A stretch of DNA of 64,000 nt from Dugong dugon (GCA_030035585.1 CM057462.1:140208734-140272733); one strand, 5' to 3'. Positions 44,906 to 57,574 are shown, counted from the first letter of the stretch. The notes: a model not told the origin generated them from the letters alone. Numbers and translations are program-made.

Positions 44906-45855
44906 CTTCTGGCTATATCTCAACCCCATTGTCCCATTGGTGCAAGTAGTCCGCACAGGAATTTATTTTCCTTGTACTTTATAGTTACAACATACAGTCT
45001 CTACAGGCAGCCACTGGAAAAACCAGAGACTTCCATCAAGCATGTAGGAACAAAGCCCTCTTTTTGTCAACTGTTGTTATGGAAGTGGGAGGATATTTGT
45101 CCATAAACTGTAAAGAAGGCAGAATGACTGACCTGGCTTCTCAATCAAACAAACTGTGCATGGCTATCTTGGGTCTCTCTATATACCTAGAAAGTTAAGA
45201 ATATACAATTGGGATAGAGAATAAACTGCATCTGTTAAAAATGGCTCCAGTATTTTTAGAAGAAAAGTCTAAAATCTTTTCTGTTTTTTAACCTCTGATA
45301 TTCTGTCCTTATGTCTCAGAATGAAGGATAAAATAAACTGCTGTATAAAAAACACGCTTCATTTAATAGTTTTTAATCACTGTTTGTTGAAAAGTCAGTT
45401 CATGATGTAAGATTACTTGCTGGTTTTCTCTCATGTAACATCGATAACAAGAGGGTCAAGGACCTCTTTCATCTCAATAAGACATATTCTCATTTATAAT
45501 TGTGGGTGATTGAAGCCATATATCCATTTTATAAACCTATATTTGGTTAAATTTTCTCTGATGCTTTCCTTGGTGATGTTAAGAATATCTTTCCTCAAAC
45601 CACAGAGTTAAGATCCAAGATCTTGATTGATATTTTGAAGCTTGACATAAACACGACATATGCCTTATGTTGGTGTCAAGAAACTTAGACTCATCTAATT
45701 AGAATAAAAATATATTATTTATGGCACAGATGGTTCATTAGAGTTCTCTGTAAAAGGATTTGGGTTCCAAGATTCAGAAGAAATGGGTGATCTTGCCACA
45801 TTATTTTTAGTTTTCTTTTAAATTATGTGTTCAGTTTCATTTTATTTTTTTTGTT
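44906..45855. other. Unassigned sequence
   Basis: About 0.95 kb with no recognised gene or repeat. Confidence 0.45.
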
Positions 45856-46318
45856 TAGGTAAATATATTTTTATATTGTTGTATTATTATATACAGTAAA
45901 ATGCACAGCAACGTGTGCTTTTGAGTATTGACAAATATATACAGCCATGTTACATCCCAATCAAAATATAAAATATTTTCAATATTATGGCATGTTCTTT
46001 AGTGCTTCTTTCCAGTAGACCTCACCCATCCCAACTGGAAGTAAACACTATTATGATTTCTATCCCTTTGAACCTGTTTTTCATATTCTTGAAATATATA
46101 CAAATGGATATAAAATAGACACTCTTTGCATCTGACTTCTTTTGATTAGCATGTTGTTTGTGGGTTCATCCATATTTTTGCGTATATCATTAGCTCATTT
46201 CTTTTTATAGCTGAGTTGTATTTCATTGCATGTATATAACACAATTTGTTCCACACTTCTCCTATTGATGAACATTGAGTTGTTTTCAGTTTTTTATCTT
46301 GCTAATAAAGCTACAAGA
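45856..46318 (-). mobile_element. Old L1 3' UTR fragment
   Basis: 'cagtaaaatgcacagcaacgtgtgc', 'catgttacatcccaatcaaaatat' and 'gggttcatccatatttttgcg...tagctgagttgtatttcattgcatg' are typical of older mammalian L1 3' ends read in reverse. Confidence 0.7.
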
Positions 46319-46660
46319 TGAAATAAAAAAATACGATTAACAATGTTATACAAAATTAAAAGCCTAGGAATAAATTTAGTGAAAGCTGTACAAGACCTCA
46401 ACAAACCATTGCTGAGAAAAATGAAATAATATCTAAATAAATGAAGGGTATACTATGGTAATGTGTTGGAAGACTCAAAATTACTACTTAATTCTTACTA
46501 AAAGTATTCATATATTTAGCACAATGCCAATCAAAATCTCAGAAGCTATTCTGTAGAAATTGACAAGCTTGTTCTAAAATTTATATGGAAATGCAAAGGA
46601 CCTAGAATAGTCAAAAATAATTTTGAAATAGGAGATCAAAAAAGTGGAGTACTTATACTA
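46319..46660 (+). pseudogene. Old L1 ORF2 fragment, part 1
   Basis: 'aaaagcctaggaataaatttagtgaaagctgtacaagacctc' and 'atttatatggaaatgcaaaggacctagaatag' match L1 ORF2 downstream of the reverse transcriptase core. It resumes at 48555 after the MaLR insertion. Multiple stops. Confidence 0.75.
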
Positions 46661-48554
46661 TGTCTTAGTCATTTAGTGCTGCTGTAACAGAAATACCACA
46701 AGTGGATGGCTTTAACAAAGAGAAATTTGTTCTCTCACAGTTTGGTGGGCTACACATCCAAATTTAGGGTGCCAACTCTAGGGGAAGTCTTTGTCTGTCC
46801 ACTCTGGAGGAATGTCCTTGTCATCAGTCTTCCCTTGGTCTGGGAGCATCTCAGTGCAGGAACCTCAGGTCCAAAGGACGTGCTCTGCTCCCAGCACTGC
46901 TTTCTTGGTGGTATGAGGTCCTCAACTCTCTGCTTGCTGCCCTTTCCTTTTACCTCTTGTAAGATAAAATGTGGTACAGGCCACATCCCAGGGAAACTCC
47001 CTTTACATTGGATTAGGGATGTGAGCTTAGTAACGGTGTTACAATACCACCCTAATCCTCTTTAACATAAAATTACAATCACAAATTGGAGGACAACCAC
47101 ACAATGCTGGCAATCATGGCCCAGCCAAATTGATACACACATCTTTCGGGGACATAATTCAATCCATGACATTCCATCCTTTGGCCCCCAAAAAATCACA
47201 TCCTTGCAACATGAGAAATATTCATCCCTTCATATCATAGCAAAAGACTTAATTCCAAGCACAAAATCCAAAAATTTCTCTTCATCTATGAAATCTAGAA
47301 TACAAGTTATCTGCTTCCAAAGGTACAATGGCAGAACAGGCACAAGCTGGACATTTCCATTACAAATGGGAGAAACTAGAGGAAAAGAAGGGATAACAGG
47401 CACCAAACAAGTTAGCCCTCAAGGCATTGAAAATAAAACTCTGTTCTCTGAGACAATTTACACAACGACCCTGCCCTCCAGACTCTAGGTATTGGCCACA
47501 CTCTCCAGATTCTGAGTGGAGGCCCCTCCGCCCTGGGCTTCAGCTCCACCTTCCAGGCCCACTGGGACAGCAACTCTGTTCCCTTGGCTTTAGGTGCACC
47601 ATTCTCCTAGTCCGTCTGAGTGGTGACTCCACCCTTAGAAATGCTAGAGGCCATGGCTCTACCCTTTGCAACCCCAGAGGTCATGGCCGTACCTTTTGAG
47701 ACTGAGGCAGCTTGGCTTCTTGTGTTCCTTGTCTCTACAGCTTCTGTTTCCTGTGTCCTCTTGCCCCTCGAGCATCGTGCCCATATTTACCCATCTGGGG
47801 AAAGTGTTCCAAAGCTCTGTAGCTCCACCGATAAGTACCTGGAGGCACCCCACTCCACCACAGACACTCAGCTGTCTGAATCTATGGGTCTGCTCCAGCG
47901 CTGACTCGCACTGGTCTCCTGGTTCTGCTGTTGCTGGTCCTCTGCGGCTGTCGCTTCTCTCTGCATTCACAGTTTCAAAACTGCTTCTACATTTTAGGTA
48001 TCTGTTAGAGCAGCACCCCACTCCTGGCACCAAATTCTGTCTTAGTCATCTAGCGCTGCTGTAACAGAAATACCACAGCTGGGTGGCTTTAACAAAGAGA
48101 AATATATTCTCTCACAGTTTAGTAGGATACAAGTCCCAGTCTGGGGCACTGGCTCTAGGGGAAGGCTTTCTCTCTCTGTCAGCTCTGGAGGAATGTCCTT
48201 GTCATCAGTCTTCCCTTGGTCTGGGAGCACCTCAGTGCAGGAACCTCAGGTCCAAAGGATGCACTCTTCTTCCAGCACTGCTTTCTTGGTGGTATGAGGT
48301 CCCCAATTCTCTGCTTGCTGCCCTTTCCTTTTATCTCTTGTAAGATAAAAGGTGGTACAGGCCGTACCCCGGGGAAACTCCCTTTACATTGGATCAGGGA
48401 TGTGAGCTTAGTAACGGTGTTACAATCCCATCCTAATCCTCTTTAACATAAAATTACAATCATAAAATGGAGGACAGCCACACAATACTGGGAATCATGG
48501 CCCAGCCAAATTGATACACACATTTTTTTGTGGGAAATAATTCAATCCATGCCA
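46661..48554 (-). mobile_element. Complete MaLR element (LTR-internal-LTR)
   Basis: Two similar LTRs (46661-47171 and 48038-48554), both beginning tgtcttagtca on the plus strand, enclose about 866 bp. The internal part starts 'ttccatcctttggcccccaaaa' and ends 'cttctacattttaggtatctgttagagcagcaccccactcctggcacc', the known MaLR internal layout from related primate elements. The flanks tacta (46656-46660) and cacta (48555-48559) form a 5-bp TSD with one mismatch. It is non-autonomous: open frames of 119-132 codons (for example 47666-48064) carry no gag or pol motif. Confidence 0.87.
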
Positions 48555-48960
48555 CACTACAAGATTTCAAGATGTACTATAAAGTTAAAGCAAATAAGGC
48601 AGTAAGGTTCTAGTGTAAGTATAGACAAATCAATCAATAGAACAGAAAAGAGAGTCAATTAACAGACCAATACATATACAGAACATTGATTTTTGACAAA
48701 GGAGTCAATGCAAGTCAGTAGGCAAAAAAAACTTAATTTCAACACATTTTGCTTTATTTGTTTTTTAACATAGTTGCATACTTTACACAATACAAAAACT
48801 TTAATCCAATAAACATAGTCAAAGTAAACATGAAATCCAACACTATAAAACTCCTAGAAAAAAATAGCAAACTATATTTGTGACAATAGATAGACTAAAA
48901 AGAAGCATAATTTGGAAAAAATTAATAAATGACTTCAGCAAAATTTAAAACTCTACACCA
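48555..48960 (+). pseudogene. Old L1 ORF2 fragment, part 2
   Basis: 'ctacaagatttcaagatgtactataaagtt' followed by 'caatcaatagaacagaaaagagagtc' and 'acattgatttttgacaaaggagtcaatg' continues the L1 ORF2 block interrupted at 46660. Stops prevent coding. Confidence 0.75.
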
Positions 48961-49351
48961 TTAAGACACCCTTAAGAAATTTGTAGGTAAGTCACATATG
49001 GGGAGAAAATATTTGCAATACATGTATTTGATGAACAATTTGTATACAGGTTATAAAAACAATTTCTAAAAATTAAAAAGAAAAAGAAAATAACTCAATA
49101 AAAATTGTCAAAAACTGATGACTAGTTAACTTGTACCCTTTTGCTAACATTTATTATTCATTTTAATATATACTTTGTTGTGTGTCTGCATGAATAATTT
49201 GCCTATTTTTCAACTTGTCTTTCTCTATTTACTAGTTATTTATATAGACTGAATGCAAGTTCTTTCCAGAATAATATGTTATCTGTAATTATAATACATA
49301 ATATTTACTATATATTATGTTATATAATGTATAGCATATTATGTTATGTAT
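48961..49351. other. Old L1-like or unassigned AT-rich sequence
   Basis: Partly continues the L1 ORF2 match (catatggggagaaaatatttgcaatac), then becomes unassignable AT-rich text with near-palindromic tatatt/aatata stretches around 49300-49345. Confidence 0.4.
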
Positions 49352-49505
49352 GGAAACCCTGATAGTGTAGTGGTTAAGAGTTCAGCTGCTAACAAAAAGC
49401 CGGCGGTTCAAATCCACCACGTGCTCCTTGGAAACCCTATGGGGCAGTTCTACTCTGTCCTATGGGTCATTATGAGTTGGAATTGACTCGACAGCAATGG
49501 TTTTA
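49352..49505 (+). mobile_element. AfroSINE
   Basis: Starts ggaaaccctgatagtgtagtggttaagag, with B box 'ggttcaaatcc' and tail 'gagttggaattgactcgacagcaatgg'. The flanking tatgttatg-type sequence on both sides (49340-49350, 49509-49519) suggests a TSD. Two points differ from the long variant at 17861: it is short and it lacks the middle block. Confidence 0.92.
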
Positions 49506-49984
49506 TGGTATGTTATGCATATATTGCATATATAACCCCAAGTGGAGAAGATTGGTAAAGAGTTTGATAAATGAATCTAGACATGGAGTTATTTTTGAGT
49601 CAGTGAGTAGATGTCATTTAAAAACATAGAATTGAGGAACTTCTCCTTTCAGATATGACAGAGAATATACAATACTCCTAACTGAAGAACCTATTAAAAC
49701 TGGAAAAAAAGCAAATAAGTCATAGTTTCAAGATGTTCAAGAATGTTCTGTCCCCAGGACTTGAAGTTTAGAGATTCTCGGAAGAAAGGTAATATTTTAA
49801 ATGAATCCTGCACACTCTGCTACATTTTCCCCTTGGTGCGTTGGCCTCACCTCAGCAACTGAGAGGCTTAAGAACTGAGCAGACTTTTGAGACAGTGACA
49901 TTATACTGAGGAGACACAAATTACTGTTCAATTCCTTCAATATAGAAGATTCTTGGTAAACACACAGTTTTTTGTTAAGATTTC
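49506..49984. other. Unassigned, possible old L1 5' region
   Basis: Possibly the 5' part of the old L1/HAL1-like relic that continues at 53330, separated by the RTE. This is inferred from position and composition only. Confidence 0.3.
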
Positions 49985-52900
49985 AAGAGGTTCATCCCAT
50001 AGCTCCCCACGTGTCTGTCAGTGTGTCTTACTGTGGGGGCTTGCTTGTTGCTGTTATGCTGGAAGCTATGCCAGCTGTATTCAAATACCAGCAGGGTCAC
50101 CCATGGCAGACAGGTTTCAGTTAAACTTCCAGACTAAGACGGACTAGGAAGAAGGACCCGGCAGCCTACTTTTGGAAAAGAACTAACCAGTAAAAAGCTT
50201 ACGAATAGCAGCAGATCATTGTCTGATATAGTGCCAGAAGATGAGCCTCCCAGGTTGAAAGGCACTCAAAATACGACTGGGGAAGAGTTGCCTCCTCAAA
50301 GTAAAGTCGACCTCAATGACATGGATGGACTCAAGCTTTCAGGACCTTCGTTTGCTGATGTGGCATAACTCAAAAGGAGAAGAAACAGCTGCAAATATCC
50401 ATTAATAATTGGAACATGGAATGTAAGAAGTATGAATCTATGAAAATTGGAAATCATCAAAAATGAAATGGAATGCATAAACATCAATATCCTAGGCATT
50501 AGTGAGCTGAAATATGCTGTTATTGGCCATTTTGAATCAGACAATCATATGGTCTACTATGCCAGGAATGACAACATGAAGAGGAATGGTGTAGTATTCA
50601 TCATCAAAAAGATCTAACCTAAAGTACAATGCTGCCAGTGATAGGATAACATCCATGCGCCTGCAAGGAAGACTAGTGAATACGAATTATTATTCAAATT
50701 TACATACCAATCACTAAGGCCAAAGATGAAGAAATTGAAGATCTTTACAAACTTCTACAGTCTGAAATTGATCAAAATGCAGTCAGGATGCATTGATAAT
50801 TACTGGTGATTGGAATGCAAATATTGGAAACAAAGAAGGATTGGTAGTTGGAAAATATGGCCTTGGTGACAGAAATGATGTCGGAGATCGCATGATAGAA
50901 TTTTGCAAGACCAATGAATTTCTCATTGCAAACACTTTTTTTCACCAACATACATGGCAACTACACACATGGACCTCAGCAGATCAGATATACGGGAATG
51001 AAATCGACTATGTCTGTGGAAAGAGATGATGGAAAAGCTCAATATCATCAGTCAGAACAACGCCAGGGGCCAACTGCGGAACAGACCATCAATTGCTCAT
51101 ATGCAAGTTCAAGTTGAAACTGAAGAAAATTAGAACAAGTCCACGAGAGACAAAGTATGAGCTTGTGTATATGCCACCTGAATTTAGAGACCATTTCAAG
51201 AATAGATTTGACCCATTGAACACTAATGACAGAAGATCAGATGAGTTTTGTGGAATGACACCAAGGACATCATACATGAAGAAAGCAAGAAGTAATTAAA
51301 AAGATAGGAAAGATGAAAATGGATGTTGGAAGAGACTGAAACTTGCTCTTGAACATCGAGTAGCTAAAGCAAAAGGAAGAAATGATAAAGTAAAAGAACT
51401 GAACAGAAGATTTCGAAGGATGGCTCTAGAATACAAAGTATTATAATGAAATGTGCAAAGAGCTGGAGATAGAAAACAAAAAGGGAAGAACACGCTCAGC
51501 ATTTCTCATACTGTAAGAACTGAAGAAAAAGCTCAAGCCTTGAGCTGCAATAGTGAAGATTCTATGGGGAAAATATTAAATGACACAGGAAGCATCAAAA
51601 GAAGATGGAAGGAATACACAGAGTCACTGTACCAAAAAGAATTGGTTGATGATCAACCATTTCAGGAGGTAGCATATAATCAGGAACCGATGGTTCTGAA
51701 GGAAGAAGTCCAAGCTGCACTGAAGGCATTAGTGAAAAACAAGGCTCCAGGAATTGACGGAATAGCAATTAAAATGTTTCAACAAATGGATAAAGCACTG
51801 GAAGTGCTCACTTATCTATGCCGAGAAATTTGGAAGACAGCTACCTGGCCAACTGACTAGAAGAGATTCATATTTATGTCTATTCTCAAGAAAGATGACT
51901 TCACTGAATGTGGAAATTATTGAACAATATCATTAATATCACATGCAAGTAAAATTTTGCTGAAGATCATTCAAAAGCAGCTGCAGCATTATATCAACAG
52001 GAAACAGCCAGAAATTCAAGCTGGATTCAGAAGAGGACATGGAACCAGGGATATCATTGCAGATGTCATATGGATCTTGGCTGAAAGCATAGAATATCAA
52101 AAAGATGTTTACCTGTGTTTTATTGACTATGCAAAGGCATTCGACTCTGCGGATCATAACAGACTGTGGTTTACATTTCGAAGAATGGGAATTCCAAAAC
52201 ACTTAATCGTGCTCATAAGGAAACTACACAGAATAAGAGGCAGTCATTCAAACAGAACAAGGGGATTCTGCATGGTTTAAAGTCAGGAAAGATGTGCCTC
52301 AGAGTTGTATCCTTTCACCATATCTCTTAAAAATGTATGCTGAGCAAATAATCTGAGAAGCTGGACTGTATGAGGAAGAATGGTGCATTAGGATTGGAGG
52401 AAGACTCGTTAACAACCTTCACTATGCAGATGACACAATCTTGCTTGCTGAAAGTGAAGAGGACTTGAAGCACTTACTGATGAAGATCAAAGACCACAGC
52501 CTTCAGTGTGGATTACACCTCAACATAAAGAAAACAAAAATCTTTACAACTGGACCAATCATGATAACTGGAGAACAGATTGAAGTTGTCAGGGATTTCA
52601 TTTTACTTGGATCCACAATCAACACCCATGGAAGCAGCAGTCAAGAAAGCAAAAGACGCATTGCGTTGGGCAAATCTGCTGCAAAAGACCTGTTTAAAGT
52701 GTTGAAAAGCAAAGATATAACCTTGAAGACTAAGGTGTGCCTTACCAAAGCCGTGGTGTTTTCAATCACCTCATATGCATGAGAAAGCTGAACGATGAAT
52801 AAGGAAGATGAAGAAGAACTGATGCCTTTGAATTGTGGTGTTGGCATAGAATACTGAATATGCCTTCGACTGCCAAAAGAACGAACAAATCTGTCACGGA

Positions 52901-53201
52901 AGAAGTACAATCAGATGCTCCTTAGAAGCAAGGATGGTAAGACTATGTGTCCCTTACTTTGGACATGTTATCAAGAGGGATCAGTCCCTGGAGAAGGACA
53001 TCATGCTTGGTAAAGTAGAGGGTCGGCAATAAAGAGGAAGACACTCAATGAGATGGATTGACACAGTGGCTGCAACAATGGGCTCAAGTATAACAACGAT
53101 TGTGAGGATGGTGCAGGACCAGGCAATGTTTCATTCTCTTGTGCATGGGGTCACTATCAGTTGGAACCGACTCATCGGCACCTAATAACTACAACAACAT
53201 G
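49985..53201 (+). mobile_element. Near full-length RTE LINE (afrotherian RTE), decayed
   Basis: About 3.2 kb ending in 'ggcacctaataactacaacaaca'. Broken frames hold, in order, an APE endonuclease (GTWNVRSMN near 50408; TGDWNANIG at about 50799-50825), the reverse transcriptase fingers (KNKAPGIDGIAIKMF near 51737-51780; IDYAKAFDSADHNRL near 52120-52165), the catalytic YADD at about 52422-52436, and the C-terminal domain (NIKKTKIFTTG near 52525). One ORF is the rule for RTE, and here it is cut by many stops and frameshifts. It shares its terminal 'gttggaaccgactcatcggca' with the AfroSINE tails. Confidence 0.9.
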
Positions 53202-53264
53202 CTGTAGCAGATGGTACACCGACTAGAACTAAGGGTTACACCCTGGAAGTAAGGGAAAAATTGA

Positions 53265-53322
53265 AAAAGACTGTTGTTGTTGTGCCTTCACGCCGATTCC
53301 ACGTCATAGTGACAACCACGGA
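53265..53322 (-). repeat. Short RTE/SINE-tail fragment
   Basis: 'gttgttgttgtgccttcacgccgattccacgtcatagtgac' is the reverse complement of the RTE/AfroSINE terminal block. About 58 bp. Confidence 0.55.
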
Positions 53323-53329
53323 AAGATGA

Positions 53330-53870
53330 CACAATATTTCAAAGGAGACCAATGACTGAATATCACAAGAAATGTAAAAGACAAAAACAAAAATCTAATA
53401 AACAAAAGCAATAAAAAAAAAGTACTCTCAACAGTAGAACCTATGCTAGTGAAAATACCCTCTGGAAATGAAGGAGAACTAAAGGCCTTTTCAGAGAAGC
53501 AAAATCTGAGTGAATCTGGCATTAGAGAACTTGCACTACAATAAATACTAATGGGCATTTGATAGACTGAAAGACAATGATCCTAGGCAAAAACATCAAA
53601 CTGCGAGAATGAGTGAAAAGCATTAGTAGAGTTAAAAATAACAGCAAATGTAAATAAATATTGACTGTAACAATCTAAATAATTTCCTGTGAGGTTTATA
53701 TGTATCCGTAAAACTTATGACACCAACAGCACAAAGGATGGGAGAATTATTTAAATTGGATTTAAATAATAATCAGTTTCTGGAATTATTTAGCAAATGG
53801 TAAAATTAATATAAAAAAAACCCAAAAACCAAACTTGTTGCCGTCAAGCAACTTTTAAGTCTATGATTAC
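53330..53870 (+). pseudogene. Old L1 ORF1 end and inter-ORF relic
   Basis: 'gagaacttgcactacaataaatactaatggg' and 'aaaacttatgacaccaacagcacaaaggatgggag' resemble the end of ORF1 and the following spacer of old mammalian L1/HAL1. A 48-bp inverted SINE-tail fragment lies at 53818-53865. Broken. Confidence 0.55.
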
Positions 53871-53879
53871 TACTAAAAG

Positions 53880-54895
53880 AAAAATTTAAAAATGAATAAA
53901 TAAATTATTACAAATGGCCAATAAGCACATAAAAAGATGCACAATATCCTTAGGGAAATGCAAATCAAAACCACAATGAAATATCGCTTCACACCTTTCA
54001 GATTAAAGCAAACTTGTTGCTGTCGAGTCTATTCCAACTCATAGTGACCCCATAGGAGAGAGTAGGACTGCCCCATACAGTTTTCAAGGAGCAGCAGGTG
54101 GACTGGAACTGCTGACCTTTTGGTTAGCAGCTGAGCTCCTAACCATGGCACTACCAGGGCTCCCCTTCCAGAATAGCTATCATCAAAAAATGGAAAATAA
54201 GTAAGAGTTGTCCAGGATGTGGAGAAATCAGTAGCCTCATGAATTGTAGTGTAAAGTAATGCAGTCACTATAGGAAACAATTTGGTGATTCCTCAAAAAA
54301 TTAAGCAATTGTGACCCAGCAATTCCACTCTTAGGAACATACCCAAAATAATTGAAAGCTATGACTCAAAACAGATACTTGTACACCAGTGTTCATAGTA
54401 GCATTATTCACAATAGCCTAAAGGTGGAAATAACCCGTGTCCATCAACAGATGAATGGGTAAAAAAAAAATGTGGTGTACACATGCAATGGAATATTATG
54501 CGGGCATAAAAATGAAGTTCCAATGCATGCTACAGCTTTGATGAACCTTTGAATTATGCTAAGTGAAATAAAGCAGATGCAAAAAGACAAATATTGTATG
54601 GTTCTACATATATGAGGTGTCTAGAATAGTCAAATTCATCAAGACAGAAAGTAGAATAGAGCTTACCAGGAGCTGGAGGGAAGGAGTAATGGGGAGTTAT
54701 TGTTTAATAGGTAGAGAATTCTATTTGGGATGATAAAAAAGAAAATCTAAAAATAGTAGTAATGGCTACATAATAGTGTGATTGTACTTAATGCCACTGA
54801 ATTGTACACTCAAAGATGGTTAAAATGATAATTTTATGTTATATATATTTTACCACAATTAAATTTTTTAATATATAAATAAATTGATAATAAAG
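53880..54895 (+). pseudogene. L1 ORF2 3' end and 3' UTR, nested
   Basis: 'ggccaataagcacataaaaagatgcac', 'ggaaatgcaaatcaaaaccacaatgaaatatc' and, after a SINE insertion, 'gtccaggatgtggagaaatc', 'gaccagcaattccactcttagg', 'aagtgaaataaagcagatgc' are successive L1 ORF2 C-terminal blocks, then a 3' UTR. It lies between two parts of an older L1, so it is probably a separate insertion. Confidence 0.8.
54003..54163 (-). mobile_element. AfroSINE inserted in L1 ORF2
   Basis: The minus strand reads ggagccctggtagtgcc...ggttaggagctcagctgctaacc..., ending gagtctcga-type tail. Flanks cctttcaga (53994-54002) and ccttccaga (54164-54172) form a TSD with one mismatch. The L1 text continues directly on both sides. 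Confidence 0.9.
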
Positions 54896-54899
54896 GAGA

Positions 54900-55210
54900 A
54901 AAACAAATGATAATAACATTGAACAATACAAAAGAAGTCAAAAAAGAGAGAACAAGAATCAAAGGACAGATGAAACAAATAGAAAATAAATGGTGCACGG
55001 CCAATTTAAACCGAGTATATCAGAAATTACATTAAATGCAAATGATAAGCACGCAAATAAAAGGAAATAAAAGGTACTTATTGTTAAGATGGATTAAACA
55101 AAAAAAAAAAAAAGAAAACCAACAAACATGTCATTTATAAGGTACACCATTACAAAATAAGGACACAAACATTGAAAGCAAAGGGATTGAAAATGTGTAC
55201 AGAAGGTTCA
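54900..55210 (+). pseudogene. Old L1 ORF2 endonuclease start relic
   Basis: 'caatttaaaccgagtatatcagaaattacattaaatgcaaatg' and 'agatggattaaacaaaaa' correspond to the first residues of the L1 ORF2 endonuclease. It follows on from the ORF1 relic at 53330-53870 once the nested L1 is removed. Confidence 0.55.
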
Positions 55211-55504
55211 AAAAAGTGTGATTAAATATTCTTGACAGAAGAGGATATAGATGTAACTATTGGATTTAACAAGGGAGAAATAGAAGAGTTTTGCTAATTG
55301 GGAAAAGAGGAAAAGGGATTGTACATACAGGAGAGAGGACATACATGTATAACCAGCAATCTAGAGAAAATAAGAGAGGATTGAATTTAGAGTGGAGTTA
55401 TTAGCTTTTTATTCCAACGGGAATAGTTGATTGACATCCATTTTCACCACGAAACCTGAGACAAGTTCAATGGTTAAGAGGTTTGCTCCAATAACACTCA
55501 GCTT
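55211..55504. other. Unassigned sequence
   Basis: Possibly further old L1, but no block is clear enough to call. Confidence 0.35.
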
Positions 55505-55514
55505 CCTGGGTGGA

Positions 55515-55694
55515 GGAAACCCTGGTAGCATAGTGGTTAAGAGCTATGGCTGCTAACCAAAATGTCAGCAGTTCAAATCCACCAGGCGCTCCTTGGAATT
55601 TATGGGGCAGTCCTACTCTGTCCTGTAGGGTCGCTATGAGTCAGAATCAACTCGACGGTAATGGGTTTGTTTTGTTTTTTTGTTTTTTGTTTTG
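55515..55694 (+). mobile_element. AfroSINE
   Basis: Starts ggaaaccctggtagcatagtgg, with B box 'agttcaaatcc', body 'ggggcagtcctactctgtcc' and tail 'gagtcagaatcaactcgacgg' plus a T-rich (GTTTT)n end. A perfect 10-bp TSD cctgggtgga lies at 55505-55514 and 55695-55704. One of the cleaner AfroSINEs here. Confidence 0.94.
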
Positions 55695-55949
55695 CCTGGG
55701 TGGAGGCATGAAATAGGCAGATAACTGTATAACCTAAATTGGAATTTTGCTTGGTTAGTGTGACAGACAAAGCAGTAAGAGGATCAGGTTATTTTCAAGT
55801 GAGTGACTATAGATCTGAACTATGGAATCTTAGCTGAAAGATAGAGAAATAAAAATGTAAAGGAGTAAAAGTGGCTAGAAATCTAGCTCTCAATCAATAG
55901 ACTACATGCATTATATTTTAATAAAAAGAAAACATTATTTTTATATACC

Positions 55950-56010
55950 CATGCTATGGGACGCCCGTGAGTCGGAATTAATTCGACAGCAAGGGGTTTG
56001 ATTTTTGGTT
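55950..56010 (+). repeat. AfroSINE 3' end fragment
   Basis: 'gtgagtcggaattaattcgacagcaaggggtttgatttttgg' is the SINE tail only. Confidence 0.75.
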
Positions 56011-57039
56011 TATGCAGAGTAGAACAACAATATATTGATTGAAATAAATGATGACAATTTATAATATAATAAACGGCATTATGAATATTCCTTATTTGTA
56101 TAGCAGCAAAAATAATTCTTGAGTAAAAACTTGCCTTGAACAACATTTAGAAATAGTTCTAACTGCTCTAATCCATCTCAGACCCTTAGATATGAGTTAC
56201 GAATATCAACATTTGAAGTTTTATTTAATCCAATATAATTTGTGGATTTTATTCATTTTTAGGAGCTAAATAAATATAAATTTGCATAGATATTCTATTA
56301 TTATCTTAAGATATTTGGAAATATTCTGGACTTTACACTCGTCTTAAAGATTTCTAGCATTCAATAAATGCTAAACAAAGCAGCACTGAAAAATCCCTAA
56401 TTTAAAGCTATTTTGAGTCCATAAAAATTAAGGAACTAAGCTTGTCAACATGATGAGTTTGGTTATTAAAAAATATATATATATTGCTTTTGAATGCTCA
56501 AATGTTTTGATTTCAACAGCAAATATTTTTTCTCATTTTTTTAATCCTTTCTCTAATGTTACTTCAATAAATTTCTTTATATAAAGACTGAGAATAGATA
56601 TTGTATATGAGGTCAAACATTATGGAAGCCATGATTATAAGAAAGAAGATTTCACTCAAGTCCTGTGGCTATTGGAACATGTTGCTTACCTCCTGAGAGA
56701 TCACCCTTTAATCCCAAATGCCATTTTCTAACCAAATAATAAAAGCTAGTTATGGTTTTGTGATTAGGGCTAGTCTGCTAAGGAAACAAGATAAATAAAG
56801 CTTTTTGAAACGATTGCTTCTGTTTTCAGTTATGGTTTTTAGATGTAATAGATATTTAATAGGAAAAAAATGAAAGAAATTTTGGGTTTTTTACTTTTAG
56901 AAAATACTTCAAAATATTGTAGGATAAGACTAGTGTGTTTATAAGCTTGGTAGAAACAAAACTAAAGATGATTACATGTTTTAAATACAGCACTAAAAGA
57001 AATCCAGAGTTTGATTATTACTCTGCTTTATGAACACAG
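56011..57039. other. Unassigned AT-rich sequence
   Basis: No gene or repeat recognised apart from a short (TA)n run near 56473. Confidence 0.45.
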
Positions 57040-57215
57040 CCCCAGCATCTGGCTTGTGTCTGGTCTCCAGCACAGATGAACTGGGTGAATTTGTCTATTT
57101 ATTTAATCCCAATAAACTTTTGTTTGCTAATCTGTAAATTGGAAACAATGATAACATCCATCTCTGAGAACTGCTGTGATATTTAAATAAAATATTCCAT
57201 GTAAACTGTTTAAGG
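57040..57215 (+). repeat. MIR SINE, diverged
   Basis: 'ttgtctatttatttaatcccaataaacttttgtttgctaatctgtaaattggaaacaatgataacatccatctc' followed by 'ctgtgatatttaaataaaatattccatg' fits the MIR core and 3' part at low identity. Confidence 0.5.
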
Positions 57216-57250
57216 ACAATGCAGGTTTATAATGTCAATGCTATACATGA

Positions 57251-57446
57251 AATGCTTGGTAAAGTAGAGGGTCAGCAAAAAAGAGGAAGACTCTCAACAT
57301 GATGGATTGACACAGTGGCAGCAGCAATGGGCTCAAGCATAACAACAATTATGAGGATGGTGCAGGACTGGGCAAGGTTTCATTCTGTTGTACATGCGGT
57401 CACTATGAATTAGAACTGACTCAACAGCACCCAACAACAACATAAC
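57251..57446 (+). mobile_element. RTE LINE 3' end fragment
   Basis: 'aatgcttggtaaagtagagggtcagc' to 'gactcaacagcacccaacaacaacataac' matches the last 195 bp of the RTE at 53005-53200. 5'-truncated. Confidence 0.9.
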
Positions 57447-57531
57447 ATAAATGAAAGCTATTTTCGTTATTACTGTTAGAGTATTAAATGGATAAAGTTA
57501 ATTTCTAAGTCTTAGAAACTATCCAGCACAG

Positions 57532-57532
<1 letters not shown>

Positions 57533-57570
<38 letters not shown>
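57533..57570 (+). repeat. (AC)19 microsatellite
   Basis: An uninterrupted AC repeat of 38 bp; likely polymorphic. Confidence 0.97.

Positions 57571-57574
<4 letters not shown>

Noticed and set aside
47659..48064. Overlapping 124- and 132-codon frames on opposite strands
   Set aside because: They lie across the MaLR internal region and LTR. No retroviral or host motif, and MaLR internals are not known to code.
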